Source: Paracoccaceae bacterium (GTDB lineage Bacteria; Pseudomonadota; Alphaproteobacteria; Rhodobacterales; Rhodobacteraceae). Taken from it: a DNA stretch of 64,000 bases. The stretch covers positions 1 through 64,000 of the forward strand of contig JAIXZW010000005.1 of NCBI GenBank assembly GCA_027489375.1, in the 5' to 3' direction. Below the pieces are notes generated by a model. That model had not been told where the DNA came from. It worked only from the letters and a program-made list of their open reading frames with translations, and did no database searches. The translations under genes were made by a program, and so were the position numbers. This document shows, piece after piece, positions 1 through 8,255 of this stretch. Numbering within the stretch: the stretch's first letter is position 1; every line of letters starts with the position of its first letter.

Positions 1-251
1 AGCTGACACCTACATCATCGGAAACCCGAAAGTCCCCTAGTAGGCCGATATGCTGCGATCTGACGCCGATGCGCCCAAACCGCCCGCATATCCCTTCATT
101 CATCAAATTTTCAAAGAGCGCGGACAAAAAACAAACCGCACGCTGTAACTCCAGCGCCGTTCCGCCTTGCATCCAGATAATCCTCGCAGCAACCTCAGCC
201 GCCGCTCCCGCTTCCCCCGTCCCGCCTCGCAGCGTCGCGTCCTCTTCGGTG
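1..251 (-). other. 5' leader of an rRNA operon (16S lies left of the window)
   Basis: Read on the minus strand, this stretch has the arrangement of an alphaproteobacterial rrn leader. It begins just downstream of a strong promoter (258-286). At about 121-98 it carries a boxA-like antitermination sequence, GCTCTTTGAAAATTTGATG. A purine-rich stretch, AAGGGATATG, and a GCGGGCGGTTTGG segment of the kind that precedes Rhodobacteraceae 16S genes come next. The 16S 5' end itself is not inside the window, so the operon must continue to the left. Short ORFs that cross this region have no protein character. Confidence 0.7.
98..121 (-). promoter_or_regulatory. boxA-like antitermination site of the rrn leader
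   Basis: On the minus strand the sequence reads GCGCTCTTTGAAAATTTGAT, matching the bacterial rrn boxA core (TGCTCTTTRACA) at most positions. In known systems boxA RNA binds NusB/S10 and prevents premature Rho termination in rRNA transcripts. It sits about 130 nt downstream of the predicted transcription start. Confidence 0.65.
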
Positions 252-257
252 AGGCGG

Positions 258-286
258 TATCTACGGAGACTCGCAGAAACCCGCAA
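258..286 (-). promoter_or_regulatory. rRNA operon promoter (-35 TTGCGG, -10 TAGATA)
   Basis: On the minus strand TTGCGG (286-281) is followed after exactly 17 nt by TAGATA (263-258), so transcription should start near 251. Upstream (about 290-330) is an A/T-rich tract with phased A and T runs, resembling an UP element and unusual in this GC-rich DNA. The layout resembles Rhodobacter rrn promoters. It fits the boxA-like sequence downstream. Confidence 0.65.
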
Positions 287-594
287 GAGGGAAAAACAAG
301 ATTTCCGAAACTTTTTCCGAAAACATCCGCGGCACGGCCCGGACCGCCTGTCCTTCCCCGGGAATGGCCCGATCCGGCAAGGGCCGAGCCGCGTTCTATT
401 CGCCAAGACGGCCTTGTGTGGCCGCCATCGGAACCTTGCCTGCGGGGGTGCCCGGGGTCGCTTTGACGGGATTTCATTGACGGCCGGTTGCCTGCACGGG
501 ACCGCATGGCAACGCAGAAGGGGGCAAAGCAGAAGGGCAACGCAGAGCGGCCCCGCGGGTGGGCGCTGCGTCGCTTTGATCGGGGGAAGTGCTC
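287..594. other. Intergenic stretch between rrn promoter and tRNA-Cys
   Basis: Apart from the A/T-rich tract just upstream of the rrn promoter (about 290-330), I see no gene or RNA here. ORFs that cross it are arginine- and proline-rich shadows without recognisable protein character. Confidence 0.5.
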
Positions 595-668
595 TGGAGG
601 CGGGTACCGGAATCGAACCGGTCTTCACGGATTTGCAATCCGCTGCGTAACCTCTCCGCCAACCCGCC
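595..668 (-). tRNA. tRNA-Cys (anticodon GCA)
   Basis: The minus strand folds into a full cloverleaf. The acceptor is GGCGGGT paired with ACCCGCC, and the anticodon loop around TTGCAAA gives anticodon GCA. The T arm is CCGGTTCGATTCCGG. The discriminator base is U, as expected for cysteine tRNA, and the 3' CCA is encoded (597-595). It lies upstream of, and in the same direction as, the rrn promoter. Confidence 0.95.
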
Positions 669-728
669 GAGAGCATGGGTGGACTATATCACCCTTTCGA
701 CCTGTGCAAGCCCCCAGACGCCGCCGGA

Positions 729-1100
729 TCACCCGGCCGCCAGACCTTCGGCCCGCCGAAGCCGGGTGTGCGCCGCGACCGCCGCCGCCTCGCCCTGCGC
801 CATCGCAACGCCGATCTGGTTCAGCCCCGTCACGACATCCCCTACGGCGTAAAGAGCGGGGACCGAGGTTTCCTGTCCCGCGCCCGTCACCACCCGCCCG
901 TCGGCAGTGACATCCGGCCCTGCCACCCCGGGCAAGCGCACATCGACGCCCATCGCGGAACAGGCCACGTCGAACCGTTCGACCGCCCCGCCGGCGAAAC
1001 GGATCGCGACGCCCGTCTCCGCCCCCGCCCCGATGGCCATGACGGGTGCTTCGACCACGTCGCTCTCCCAGCGCGCCAGCCGCGCCCTCACCGCTCCCTC
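729..1100 (-). pseudogene. N-terminally truncated thioredoxin-reductase-like flavoprotein remnant
   Basis: The frame ending at 729 gives about 120 residues that match the C-terminal third of NAD(P)/FAD-dependent pyridine-nucleotide oxidoreductases of the thioredoxin reductase type. It contains the late FAD-binding motif with ETSVPALYAVGDVV followed by a helix rich in Ala and Gly (GVAMAQGEAAAVAAH). Intact family members have about 300 residues with an N-terminal GxGxxG and a redox or NADPH domain. None of that is present. Upstream the frame runs straight into the dispersed G/C-rich repeat copies at 1169-1296. I read it as a decayed gene whose 5' part was deleted. A functional short protein is unlikely because no ribosome-binding site is apparent. 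Confidence 0.6.
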
Positions 1101-1168
1101 ACCGCGCCCCCCCCCGCCACTCCGCAGAAACGAAGCCCGCCGCCCCCCCTTGTTCCCCGAAACAAAGC

Positions 1169-1228
1169 GGGGAGGGCCGCCTGCCCTCCCCGCACCCCTC
1201 CCGGGAGTATTTTTCCAAGGTGAAGGGG
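1169..1228 (-). repeat. Dispersed intergenic palindromic repeat, copy 1
   Basis: Copy of a family found at least nine times in this window. The consensus head is CTTTCACCTTGGCGCAAATA followed by CTCSSGGGGGG and a G/C hairpin of about 7-8 bp arms. Here it is read on the minus strand. The hairpin is GGGAGGGC with GCCCTCCC (about 1170-1190) and the head ends near 1228. It is head-to-head with copy 2. Confidence 0.6.
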
Positions 1229-1242
1229 AAAGACCCCCGCGC

Positions 1243-1296
1243 CCTTTCACACTGGCGCAAATATCCTCGGGGGGGCGGGGGGCAGACAGCCCCCCG
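1243..1296 (+). repeat. Dispersed intergenic palindromic repeat, copy 2
   Basis: Plus-strand copy: the head CTTTCACACTGGCGCAAATA is followed by a G run and the hairpin GGGGGGC-AGACA-GCCCCCC at about 1279-1296. It lies just past the tdh stop codon, so tdh mRNA would end in this G/C hairpin. It may serve as a terminator although it lacks a clean U tract. Confidence 0.7.
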
Positions 1297-1330
1297 TTCC
1301 ACGCCCACCCCGTGCGGAGCCGTCACCGGC

Positions 1331-2368
1331 TCAGGTCCAGTCGAGCACGACCTTCCCCGACAGGCCCGAGCGCATGACCCCGAAACCGTCGCGGAACGCA
1401 TCCACCTTGAAGCGGTGGGTAATCACCTTGCGCACGTCGAGGCCGTTTTCGAGCATGGCGATCATCTTGTACCATGTCTCGAAGATCTCGCGCCCGTAGA
1501 CCCCCTTGATCGTGATCGCCTTGAACACGATCCGGCTCCAGTCCACCGGCGATTTCCCCGGCGGGATGCCCAGCATGGCGATGCGCCCGCCCATCACAAG
1601 GTTCTCGACCATCTGGTCGAGGGCCGCCTGATTGCCGCTCATCTCCATGCCGACATCGAAGCCCTCGGTCATCTTCAGCCGCGCCTTCACGTCCGACAGC
1701 GACTCTTCGGCCACGTTCACCGCGACCACATCCGCCACCTCGGCCGCGAGCTTCAGCCGTGCGGGGTTCACATCCGTGATCACCACATGCCGCGCCCCCA
1801 CATGCCGCGCCACGGCAGCCGCCATGATGCCGATCGGCCCCGCGCCCGTGATCAGCACATCCTCGCCCACCAGATCGAAGCTCAGCGCCGTATGCACCGC
1901 ATTGCCCAACGGGTCGAGGATCGCCCCGATCTCGTCGTCGATGGCATCGGGCAGCGGCACCACGTTGAATGCCGGAAGCCGCAGGTATTCCGCGAAAGCG
2001 CCGGGTTCGTTCACCCCGATCCCCCGCGTCTCGGGGTCGAGGTGGAAGCGCCCCGACCGGCTTTGCCGCGAATGGCGCCCGATCAGATGCCCCTCGCCCG
2101 AACAGCGCTGCCCGATGGCCAGCCCCTCGACATTGCGACCGATCTCGACGATCTCGCCCGCGAATTCATGGCCCGTGACCAGCGGCACGGGAACCGTCCG
2201 CGCGGCCCAGTCGTCCCAGTTCCAGATATGGATATCCGTCCCGCAAATCCCCGTCTTCTTGATGCGGATCAGCACATCGTCCGGCCCGATCTCCGGCACG
2301 GGACGGCGCTCCATCCAAAGCCCCGGCTCCGCCTTGGCCTTCACCAGCGCCTTCATTTCGTTGCTCAT
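1331..2368 (-). CDS. tdh: L-threonine 3-dehydrogenase
   Basis: This 345-residue protein is a zinc-dependent medium-chain dehydrogenase. It oxidises L-threonine to 2-amino-3-ketobutyrate with NAD+ in the cytoplasm. The catalytic zinc site is visible early ([15 protein letters not shown], then GHEFAGE). The Rossmann motif [15 protein letters not shown] follows near residue 170, and the protein ends [11 protein letters not shown], as usual for the family. The lobe that in E. coli Tdh carries four structural-zinc cysteines instead reads [19 protein letters not shown], with no cysteine. I recall the same in other alphaproteobacterial Tdh proteins, so it is a lineage variant and not damage. The start codon overlaps the kbl stop by 4 nt (ATGA), so the two are translationally coupled and act in sequence. 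Confidence 0.95.
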   Translation of the reverse strand: MSNEMKALVKAKAEPGLWMERRPVPEIGPDDVLIRIKKTGICGTDIHIWNWDDWAARTVPVPLVTGHEFAGEIVEIGRNVEGLAIGQRCSGEGHLIGRHSRQSRSGRFHLDPETRGIGVNEPGAFAEYLRLPAFNVVPLPDAIDDEIGAILDPLGNAVHTALSFDLVGEDVLITGAGPIGIMAAAVARHVGARHVVITDVNPARLKLAAEVADVVAVNVAEESLSDVKARLKMTEGFDVGMEMSGNQAALDQMVENLVMGGRIAMLGIPPGKSPVDWSRIVFKAITIKGVYGREIFETWYKMIAMLENGLDVRKVITHRFKVDAFRDGFGVMRSGLSGKVVLDWT

Positions 2369-3570
2369 GCCAGCACCCCCGTCGCACGCCCCGCCGACCG
2401 GAACGCCTCCAACCCGAAATCCAGATCATCCCGCGTCAGCCGCGCGTTCATCTGCGTCCTGATCCGCGCCGCACCCTTCGGAACCACGGGAAAGAAGAAC
2501 CCCGCCACATGCACGCCACGCCCGGCCAAGGCCTGCGTCATCCCCTGCGCCAGCTTCGCCTCGCCCAGCATCACCGGCACGATCGGATGCTCGCCCGCCA
2601 GCAAGGTGAACCCCGCATCCGCAAGCCCTGCCCGCCAATAGGCCGCATTGTGAAAAAGCCGCGCCCGCAGGTCATCCGCCGCTTCCACGATGTCCAAAGC
2701 CGCAAGCCCCGCCCCCACCACCGCAGGCGGCAAGGCGTTCGAGAAAAGATAGGGCCGCGCCCGCTGCCGCAGCAGGTCCACCACCGCCTGTGGCCCCGCG
2801 ATATAGCCGCCCAAGGCCCCGCCCAGTGCCTTGCCCAAGGTGCCGGTCAGGATATCGACCGACACCCCGAAATGCGCGGGCGTCCCCCGCCCCTGTGGCC
2901 CCATGAAGCCCGTGGCATGGCAATCATCCACCATCACCAGCGCCCCGTATCGCTCGGCCAACGCGGCAATCTCGGGCAGCTTCGCCAGATAGCCGTCCAT
3001 CGAAAACACGCCATCCGTGGCGATCATCACGAAGCGCGCCCCGTCCGCCCGCGCGGATTTGAGCTGCGCCTCCAGATCGGCCATGTCCGAATTGGCATAA
3101 CGATAGCGCCGCGCCTTCGACAGCCGCACCCCGTCGATGATGCTGGCATGGTTCAGGCTGTCCGAGACGATGGCATCCTCGGCCCCCAGGAGCGGCTCGA
3201 ACAATCCGCCATTGGCATCGAAACAGGCAGCGAAAAGGATCGCATCCTCCTTGCCCAGAAACCGTGCGATCCTTTGCTCCAGTTCGCGGTGCAAATCCTG
3301 CGTGCCGCAGATGAAGCGCACGCTGGCCATGCCGTAGCCATGCCCCGCCATCGCCGCCCCGGCCGCCGAAATCAGCCGCGGGTCGTCGGCAAGGCCAAGG
3401 TAGTTGTTGGCGCAAAGGTTCAGCATCTCGCGCCCGCCCATGCGCACCCGCACGCCCTGCGCCCCCGCGATCTCCCGCTCGCGCTTGTAAAGCCCCTCCG
3501 CCTCGATCCCGCGCAGGGTCTCGCCCAGATGTGCCAGAAACGCCGCCCGATCCGCACCGATATCCGCCAT
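2365..3570 (-). CDS. kbl: 2-amino-3-ketobutyrate CoA ligase (glycine C-acetyltransferase)
   Basis: The 401-residue protein belongs to the PLP-dependent alpha-oxoamine synthase family. It cleaves 2-amino-3-ketobutyrate, the Tdh product, with CoA to glycine and acetyl-CoA. Visible hallmarks are [15 protein letters not shown] near residue 50, the DDCHATGF motif that contacts PLP, and the PLP-lysine region [10 protein letters not shown]. Length matches the family (about 398 residues). It is the first gene of the kbl-tdh pair. Upstream (about 3620-3655) lie overlapping inverted repeats built on CGGAA/TTCCG. These could be bound by the XRE-cupin regulator encoded next door. Confidence 0.95.
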   Translation of the reverse strand: MADIGADRAAFLAHLGETLRGIEAEGLYKREREIAGAQGVRVRMGGREMLNLCANNYLGLADDPRLISAAGAAMAGHGYGMASVRFICGTQDLHRELEQRIARFLGKEDAILFAACFDANGGLFEPLLGAEDAIVSDSLNHASIIDGVRLSKARRYRYANSDMADLEAQLKSARADGARFVMIATDGVFSMDGYLAKLPEIAALAERYGALVMVDDCHATGFMGPQGRGTPAHFGVSVDILTGTLGKALGGALGGYIAGPQAVVDLLRQRARPYLFSNALPPAVVGAGLAALDIVEAADDLRARLFHNAAYWRAGLADAGFTLLAGEHPIVPVMLGEAKLAQGMTQALAGRGVHVAGFFFPVVPKGAARIRTQMNARLTRDDLDFGLEAFRSAGRATGVLA

Positions 3571-3625
3571 GACAGAAGCCCTCCGCTATATCGGAAAACT
3601 CGCACAACCCGCGCGATCCGTCAAG

Positions 3626-3656
3626 ATAGCGGAATTACTTCCGTCAAAACGGAACA
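3626..3656. promoter_or_regulatory. Overlapping inverted repeats upstream of kbl (possible operator)
   Basis: CGGAA-TTAC-TTCCG (3630-3643) overlaps TCCGT-CAAA-ACGGA (3640-3653), giving three alternating TTCCG/CGGAA half-sites 60-85 bp upstream of the kbl start. A related GCGGAAATT occurs at about 4316-4325, just upstream of the regulator gene. Binding by the neighbouring XRE-cupin protein is inferred from proximity only. Confidence 0.35.
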
Positions 3657-3660
3657 CACC

Positions 3661-3686
3661 CCTTTCACCTTGGCCCAAATACTCGC
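3661..3686 (+). repeat. Dispersed intergenic repeat, copy 3 (head only)
   Basis: Contains the conserved head CTTTCACCTTGGCCCAAATA followed by CTCGCC, but the G-run and the strong hairpin of the other copies are absent. It is a truncated or degenerate copy between kbl and the XRE-cupin gene. Confidence 0.55.
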
Positions 3687-3720
3687 CTGCAACCGCCCCG
3701 CCCGCGCCACGCCGGAAGGA

Positions 3721-4281
3721 CTAGCTTCCCTGCACGATCAGGATCGCCCGCGCCGCCCCGTCCAATGCCCTGATCTCATGCGCCCGATCCGCCGCATAGC
3801 GCGCCACGTCACCCACGCCGACCCGCTCTTCCGCCTCGCCCGACCGGACGGCAAGGACGCCTTCCAGCACCGTCAGATGCTCGCGGCAGCCCGCCGAATG
3901 CGGTTTCGACACCAGCGCCCCGCCCGCCGAAAAGCTCAGATCGTAGACCTCGTGCTCCCCCACCGCCTCGGCGGGTGACAGGATGCGGATCGTCACCCCC
4001 TCCCCGCGCCCCGCGATGACGGGGGCGGCGGCGGCGCGGGTCACGGCAATCGCGGGCGCGGCCTCGCCACCCAACAGCCCCGCGAAATCCACCTGCAAGG
4101 CCTGCGTCAGGTTCCACAAGGTCGCCACCGTGGGGCTGCTTTCCCCCCGCTCGATCTGGCTCACCATGCTGCGCGACACGCCCGACAGCTTTGCCACCGC
4201 GTCAAGCGACAAGCCCCGCGCCCGCCGCGTTTCGCGCAGCGATAGCGCCAACCGTTCCGTAATGTCCGTCCGCTGGTCCAT
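3721..4281 (-). CDS. XRE-family transcriptional regulator with cupin domain
   Basis: The 186-residue protein has an N-terminal helix-turn-helix of the XRE/Cro type (about residues 10-65). Its recognition segment is SGVSRSMVSQIERGESSPT. A C-terminal cupin sensor fold follows (about residues 105-180; KPHSAGCREHLTVLEGVLAV). Regulators of this architecture usually bind a small metabolite in the cupin and control nearby amino-acid or amine genes. It lies upstream of kbl-tdh in the same orientation, so control of threonine catabolism is a reasonable guess. I chose the ATG at 4281. A GTG 15 nt upstream in frame (4296) is the alternative. Confidence 0.85.
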   Translation of the reverse strand: MDQRTDITERLALSLRETRRARGLSLDAVAKLSGVSRSMVSQIERGESSPTVATLWNLTQALQVDFAGLLGGEAAPAIAVTRAAAAPVIAGRGEGVTIRILSPAEAVGEHEVYDLSFSAGGALVSKPHSAGCREHLTVLEGVLAVRSGEAEERVGVGDVARYAADRAHEIRALDGAARAILIVQGS

Positions 4282-4366
4282 GCGCCAAGGATGCACCCCG
4301 CCGTGCGCCCGCGAAAGCGGAAATTGTCGTCACTTCAGGTCAGGCCGTCAGAACGCGGAGTTTGCG

Positions 4367-4393
4367 TCACATTCCGCTCACATTCCGCTCACG
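4367..4393. repeat. Short tandem repeat of TCACATTCCGC
   Basis: Two perfect 11-bp copies of TCACATTCCGC lie head to tail (4367-4388), followed by a partial third unit (TCAC). They sit immediately at the selO stop codon and about 90-110 bp upstream of the XRE-cupin start. The unit contains the ATTCCGC half-site also seen upstream of kbl, so it may belong to the same operator system. Confidence 0.4.
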
Positions 4394-5825
4394 TCCCGCA
4401 AAAGGTCACATAGCGGCCAAAGCCCGAAGGCGCGGGGAGCATGAACCCCTCACGCTCAACAAAAGGCTCCGTCACCGCCGCAAGCAGCGCATGGAACGGC
4501 CCCATATCCCCCACCGTTGCGGCTGCAAGTGCCTCTTCCACCTGATGGTTGCGCGGAATCACCGCCGGATTGGCTGCCCGCATCCGCGCCGCAGCCCCCG
4601 CTTCCAACCGCCCGCGCCAGCGCGGCAGCCATGCTTTCATCGCGGCAGGATCGGCGAACAGCGGAAGCACCGCCCCGTCCTCCTCCACCGCATCCGCCAG
4701 CCGCCGGAAGGTCAGCGTCCAGTCGGCCCCCTGCCCCTCCATCGCGGCGATCAGCTCCTCGGCCAGATCGGCATGGTCCTCGCCCGCGCCCGCAAGCCCC
4801 AGCTTGCCGCGCATCACCGCCAGCCACTCGGCCCGATAGCGGGCCGCGATTCCCTCCAGCCGCGCATTGGCGATATCGACCGCCTTGTCCCCGTCCGCAT
4901 CGAACAGCCCCAGCAGCGCCTCGGCCAGACGGGCAAGGTTCCAGCCAAGGATCAGCGGCTGGTTGCCATAGGCATAACGCCCCCCGTGGTCGATCGACGA
5001 AAACACCGTCCCCGCCGCATAGCCCTCCATAAAGGCGCAAGGACCATAGTCGATCGTCTCGCCCGACAGCGCCATGTTGTCCGTATTCATCACCCCGTGG
5101 ATGAAGCCCACGCCCATCCACTGCGCGATCAGCCGCGCCTGCGCCGCCACCACCGCATCGAACAGCGCCACGTAAGCGTTCTCCGCCCCCGCGCATTCGG
5201 GGTAATGCCGCGCGATGGTGTAATCGGCCAGCGCCTTCACCTGCGCCGCATCGCCCCGCGCGGCAAAGAACTGGAACGTCCCCACGCGGATATGGCTTGC
5301 CGCCACCCGCGTCAGCACGGCCCCCGGCAAGGCCACCTCGCGCAGCACATCCTCGCCCGTGGCCACCACGGCCAAGGCACGGGTCGTGGGGATGCCAAGG
5401 GCATGCATCGCCTCGCCCACCAGATATTCGCGCAGCATCGGTCCCAGCGCGGCCTTGCCGTCCCCGCCCCGCGAAAACGGCGTCCGGCCCGACCCTTTCA
5501 ACGCGATATCCCGCCGCCGCCCCGCGTTGTCGACCACCTCGCCCAGCAGGACCGCCCGCCCGTCACCGAGCTGCGGCGAAAACCCCCCGAACTGGTGGCC
5601 CGCATAGGCCTGCGCGATGGGTTCCGCCCCTTCGGGCACATCCTTGCCCGACAGCACCGCCGCCGCCATTGCCGCATCGTCGAGCAGCAGCCCCAATTCT
5701 TCGGCCAAACGCCCGTTCAGCACCACCAGACGCGGCGCGGGAGCGGGGGCGGGACGCACCGCGAGATAGGTGCCCGGCAAGGCCCGCGCATAGCTGTTGT
5801 CGAAGCGAAAGGCGGGCAGCGTCAT
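4389..5825 (-). CDS. selO: Protein adenylyltransferase SelO (YdiU/UPF0061 family)
   Basis: The 478-residue pseudokinase-fold protein belongs to the SelO family, which transfers AMP from ATP to Ser/Thr/Tyr of target proteins under redox control. Characteristic segments are QAYAGHQFGGFSPQLGDGRA, LKGSGRTPFSRGGDGKA, REYLVGEAMHALGIPTTRAL and the metal-binding HGVMNTDNMALSGETIDYGP. The protein ends FCGT. Its cysteine is third from the C terminus, the position of selenocysteine in human SELENOO, so this is a Cys form. I chose the ATG at 5825 because AAGGAG lies 10 nt upstream and the family begins near FRFDNSYARALP. In-frame sequence further upstream crosses a terminator. Confidence 0.92.
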   Translation of the reverse strand: MTLPAFRFDNSYARALPGTYLAVRPAPAPAPRLVVLNGRLAEELGLLLDDAAMAAAVLSGKDVPEGAEPIAQAYAGHQFGGFSPQLGDGRAVLLGEVVDNAGRRRDIALKGSGRTPFSRGGDGKAALGPMLREYLVGEAMHALGIPTTRALAVVATGEDVLREVALPGAVLTRVAASHIRVGTFQFFAARGDAAQVKALADYTIARHYPECAGAENAYVALFDAVVAAQARLIAQWMGVGFIHGVMNTDNMALSGETIDYGPCAFMEGYAAGTVFSSIDHGGRYAYGNQPLILGWNLARLAEALLGLFDADGDKAVDIANARLEGIAARYRAEWLAVMRGKLGLAGAGEDHADLAEELIAAMEGQGADWTLTFRRLADAVEEDGAVLPLFADPAAMKAWLPRWRGRLEAGAAARMRAANPAVIPRNHQVEEALAAATVGDMGPFHALLAAVTEPFVEREGFMLPAPSGFGRYVTFCGT

Positions 5826-5851
5826 GGCGGCAAACTCCTTCGCGCCCAAAG

Positions 5852-5884
5852 AAAAAGGCGCCAACCCGATATGGGCGGCGCCTT
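5852..5884 (-). terminator. Rho-independent terminator after the molybdopterin-domain gene
   Basis: On the minus strand the arms AAGGCGCC and GGCGCCTT pair (8 bp). An inner CCC/GGG extends the stem, and a run of five T follows. It lies between the stop codon at 5908 and the selO start at 5825. SelO is therefore probably transcribed separately. Confidence 0.75.
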
Positions 5885-5907
5885 CCCTCTTGGCAAGCGA
5901 AGCCTGC

Positions 5908-6420
5908 TTACTCGGAGACGTCCATCTTGGCGACCTGCCAGATGGAGCGGGCATAGATCACCTCGGTCTGGTAATCCTTGCTCGAGTCATAGGGGTAGAT
6001 CACCCAGAGCGGCCCCTTGTCGCGGACCGACAATTCCGTGCCATTCGCTTTATAGGCCAGCACCGCGCCACCTTCGACCGCATCGGTCATCGGCACCTGC
6101 ACGGTGTAATCGTTCAGCGCCGAAGCCGCGATCATCGTGCCATGCGCGCCGACTTCCTGCATCAGCCGTGCCAGCGACACGCCGACGAACTCCTGCGGCC
6201 CGTCCGTCCAGATGGTCGAGGTGTTGACCGTGATCGGATCAAGCGCCTGCAACATCGCCAGATCGAACTGGGCCGCGCCATCCGCATTGGTGCGGTCGAT
6301 CGCGCCCGTCACGGTCAGCACGACCTCTCCCGAGGGTGCCGCCAAGGGATCGGCTGCCGAAGCCGACCACGCCGTCATTCCGAAAACCGCAGCCGCGGCA
6401 AATGCCTTCAACATTCCCAT
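5908..6420 (-). CDS. Periplasmic molybdopterin-dependent oxidoreductase-domain protein
   Basis: The 170-residue product has a cleavable signal peptide (MLKAFAAAAVFGMTAWSASA) and a single domain. The domain resembles the oxidoreductase molybdopterin-binding fold of sulfite oxidase/YedY proteins (PF00174). Segments such as FVGVSLARLMQEVGAHG, YTVQVPMTDAV, KGPLWVIYPYDSS and IWQVAKMDV are typical. Stand-alone short versions are common in Rhodobacteraceae. They often lack the cysteine that coordinates molybdenum, and no cysteine is present in this mature protein, so catalysis is doubtful. Two in-frame ATG codons (6420 and 6414) are possible starts. A GGGGA precedes the second at normal spacing. Confidence 0.75.
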   Translation of the reverse strand: MGMLKAFAAAAVFGMTAWSASAADPLAAPSGEVVLTVTGAIDRTNADGAAQFDLAMLQALDPITVNTSTIWTDGPQEFVGVSLARLMQEVGAHGTMIAASALNDYTVQVPMTDAVEGGAVLAYKANGTELSVRDKGPLWVIYPYDSSKDYQTEVIYARSIWQVAKMDVSE

Positions 6421-6584
6421 TCCCCAGATCCCTTTTCCGATCCCCCGCGAATCCTTACGGAACTTGTATTTCCGGCGCACCTATCCAAAGGGGGTAGTGT
6501 AACGCTCATTCGGCTTGAAACTCGGTGACAAAATCTCCTTTCACGGCGATTTTACCCCGTTTTCGTCCAAAATCCTCAATTTGA

Positions 6585-8255
6585 TCAGAAAGGGCCGTCC
6601 CGCACCATCTCGGTTCGGGCAGCCGCCGGCACGGCAAACACGCCCCGCTCTGCCGGCACCAACCGTTCGGCCCGATACTGACCGTAAAGACCAAGCCCCG
6701 ACAGCCGGATCACGCCCGTCTCGCCGTCGAGCACAAGGTCGAGCACGGCATGCGCCGCCGCCTCGGCACGCGCACGTGCCGAGGTTTCGATGACCAGCCG
6801 CCCCGCAGGCCCCGTGCAATGGAAGCGCCAGCCCTGACCGTCCGCCATGCGCTCGGCGCGGATCGTGCCCAGCCTTGGCTCCGGCCCTAGCGTCAGCCGC
6901 CGCACCGCGCAGGCCTCGCGCAGCGCGATCCCCAGCACCTCGTCGCCCCTCAGCGCGAAATGCGCCGCCCCTTGAACAAGGTATTCACTCCGCCACCACC
7001 CCGGCCGCTCCAGCACCGGATGGTCGAAGCGCCCCGTCTCGGCCAGTTCCGCCACCGCCTGCCCCAGCGCGGTCAGCCGTGGCGGCACCATCCGCACGTC
7101 GAAGGCCCCGCATTCGTAATGCCCCGCCCGCGTCACCAGCAGGCTGTTCCAATCCACCGTCCCCAGAAGCGACCAGACCGTCACCGCCCTGACGACGATC
7201 CCCTCCTCCCGCGCCTGCACCGCCGCCCGCCAGCCCTCGTCCAGCCAGCGCAACTGCTCCTCGCGGGTCGATCCGTTATGCACCTCGGTCAGCGCGATGG
7301 GCAGTCCGTAGCGGCGATGCACCTCGCGGATGCGGTGGATCACGCCGCAGCGCCCCTCCAGTTCCGGCACATGCACCGCCGCCACATCGACATAACGGTC
7401 CCGCCCGTTGCCGCCCGCACGGGTATGCGGATGCGCCGCCAGATCGGAGTCCAGATAGCGGTCCGAGGTCAGGTATTGGTCGATCCCGATGATATCCGGC
7501 GGACAAGGCGCCGCCTGCATCGCCTCCAGCGCCGCCACGGGCACCCCCGCCGCAATCAGGCGTTGCGAGAAGCCATGCTCCGGCCCGACCCGCCCGCAGA
7601 TCAGGTCGAAGAACAAAAACCGCCGCAGGTTCTCGTAGTCCGCCTGATAGCCCAGCCCCTCCCCCGCAAAGACGCGCCCGACATCCTCGGTCTGCACCAG
7701 CCTTGCCCGTGGCGTCACCGCCCTGATCCGCGCCATCGCAAGGGCCGTGGCCCGCGCCGACCCGAAGACCATCCGCAGAAACGCCGCCTCGTCGCGCAAG
7801 TGCGGATGCCAGACCCCGTAAAGACAGTTGAACCGCGCCGTGGTCACAGGCTCGTTGATCGGGGTGAACATCGTCACCCACGGGTATCGCCGCGCCACGC
7901 TTTCCGCAAAGTCGCCAAAGGCCGCATCGAAGCCCGCATCCAGCGGCGAAATGTCCCTTGGCCCCGTCCCGTGATGCAGGAACCCCGCCACGGGCCGGAT
8001 GCCCAGCGCCCGCAACCGTGCCATGCGCGCATCCTGCCAGCGCCAGTCGCGCCGCCCGCCTTGCTCCACCTGCGCCCAAAGCACGGGGTAACGCAGCACG
8101 CGGATGCCCAAAGCCGCGATCCGCTCCAGATCACCCCGTCTGCGCCGATGCCCGTTCTCGCGCAACTGGTCGCGGTAGCCGCCCCCCACGCGCACATGGG
8201 TGCATTCGATGCCACCCCAAAATTCCGGCCCGCCCTGGCCGGTGTCATCCCGCAT
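6585..8255 (-). CDS. Glycoside hydrolase family 1-like protein in a galactofuranose-type cassette
   Basis: The protein has 556 residues. Residues 1-400 form a TIM-barrel resembling family 1 beta-glycosidases. TPINEP carries the acid/base glutamate (E135), and LTEVHNG carries a glutamate at the nucleophile position (E324). The C-terminal ~155 residues are not a GH1 feature and I do not recognise them. There is no signal peptide, so it should be cytoplasmic. Its start overlaps the glf stop by 11 nt, and glf overlaps the glycosyltransferase, so all three are translated as a unit. The natural substrate is unknown. It could trim or remodel a glycan precursor rather than digest external sugars. Confidence 0.75.
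   Translation of the reverse strand: MRDDTGQGGPEFWGGIECTHVRVGGGYRDQLRENGHRRRRGDLERIAALGIRVLRYPVLWAQVEQGGRRDWRWQDARMARLRALGIRPVAGFLHHGTGPRDISPLDAGFDAAFGDFAESVARRYPWVTMFTPINEPVTTARFNCLYGVWHPHLRDEAAFLRMVFGSARATALAMARIRAVTPRARLVQTEDVGRVFAGEGLGYQADYENLRRFLFFDLICGRVGPEHGFSQRLIAAGVPVAALEAMQAAPCPPDIIGIDQYLTSDRYLDSDLAAHPHTRAGGNGRDRYVDVAAVHVPELEGRCGVIHRIREVHRRYGLPIALTEVHNGSTREEQLRWLDEGWRAAVQAREEGIVVRAVTVWSLLGTVDWNSLLVTRAGHYECGAFDVRMVPPRLTALGQAVAELAETGRFDHPVLERPGWWRSEYLVQGAAHFALRGDEVLGIALREACAVRRLTLGPEPRLGTIRAERMADGQGWRFHCTGPAGRLVIETSARARAEAAAHAVLDLVLDGETGVIRLSGLGLYGQYRAERLVPAERGVFAVPAAARTEMVRDGPF

Noticed and set aside
69..650. Open frames over the rrn leader and tRNA-Cys
   Set aside because: They overlap structured RNA features and have biased Arg/Pro-rich composition.
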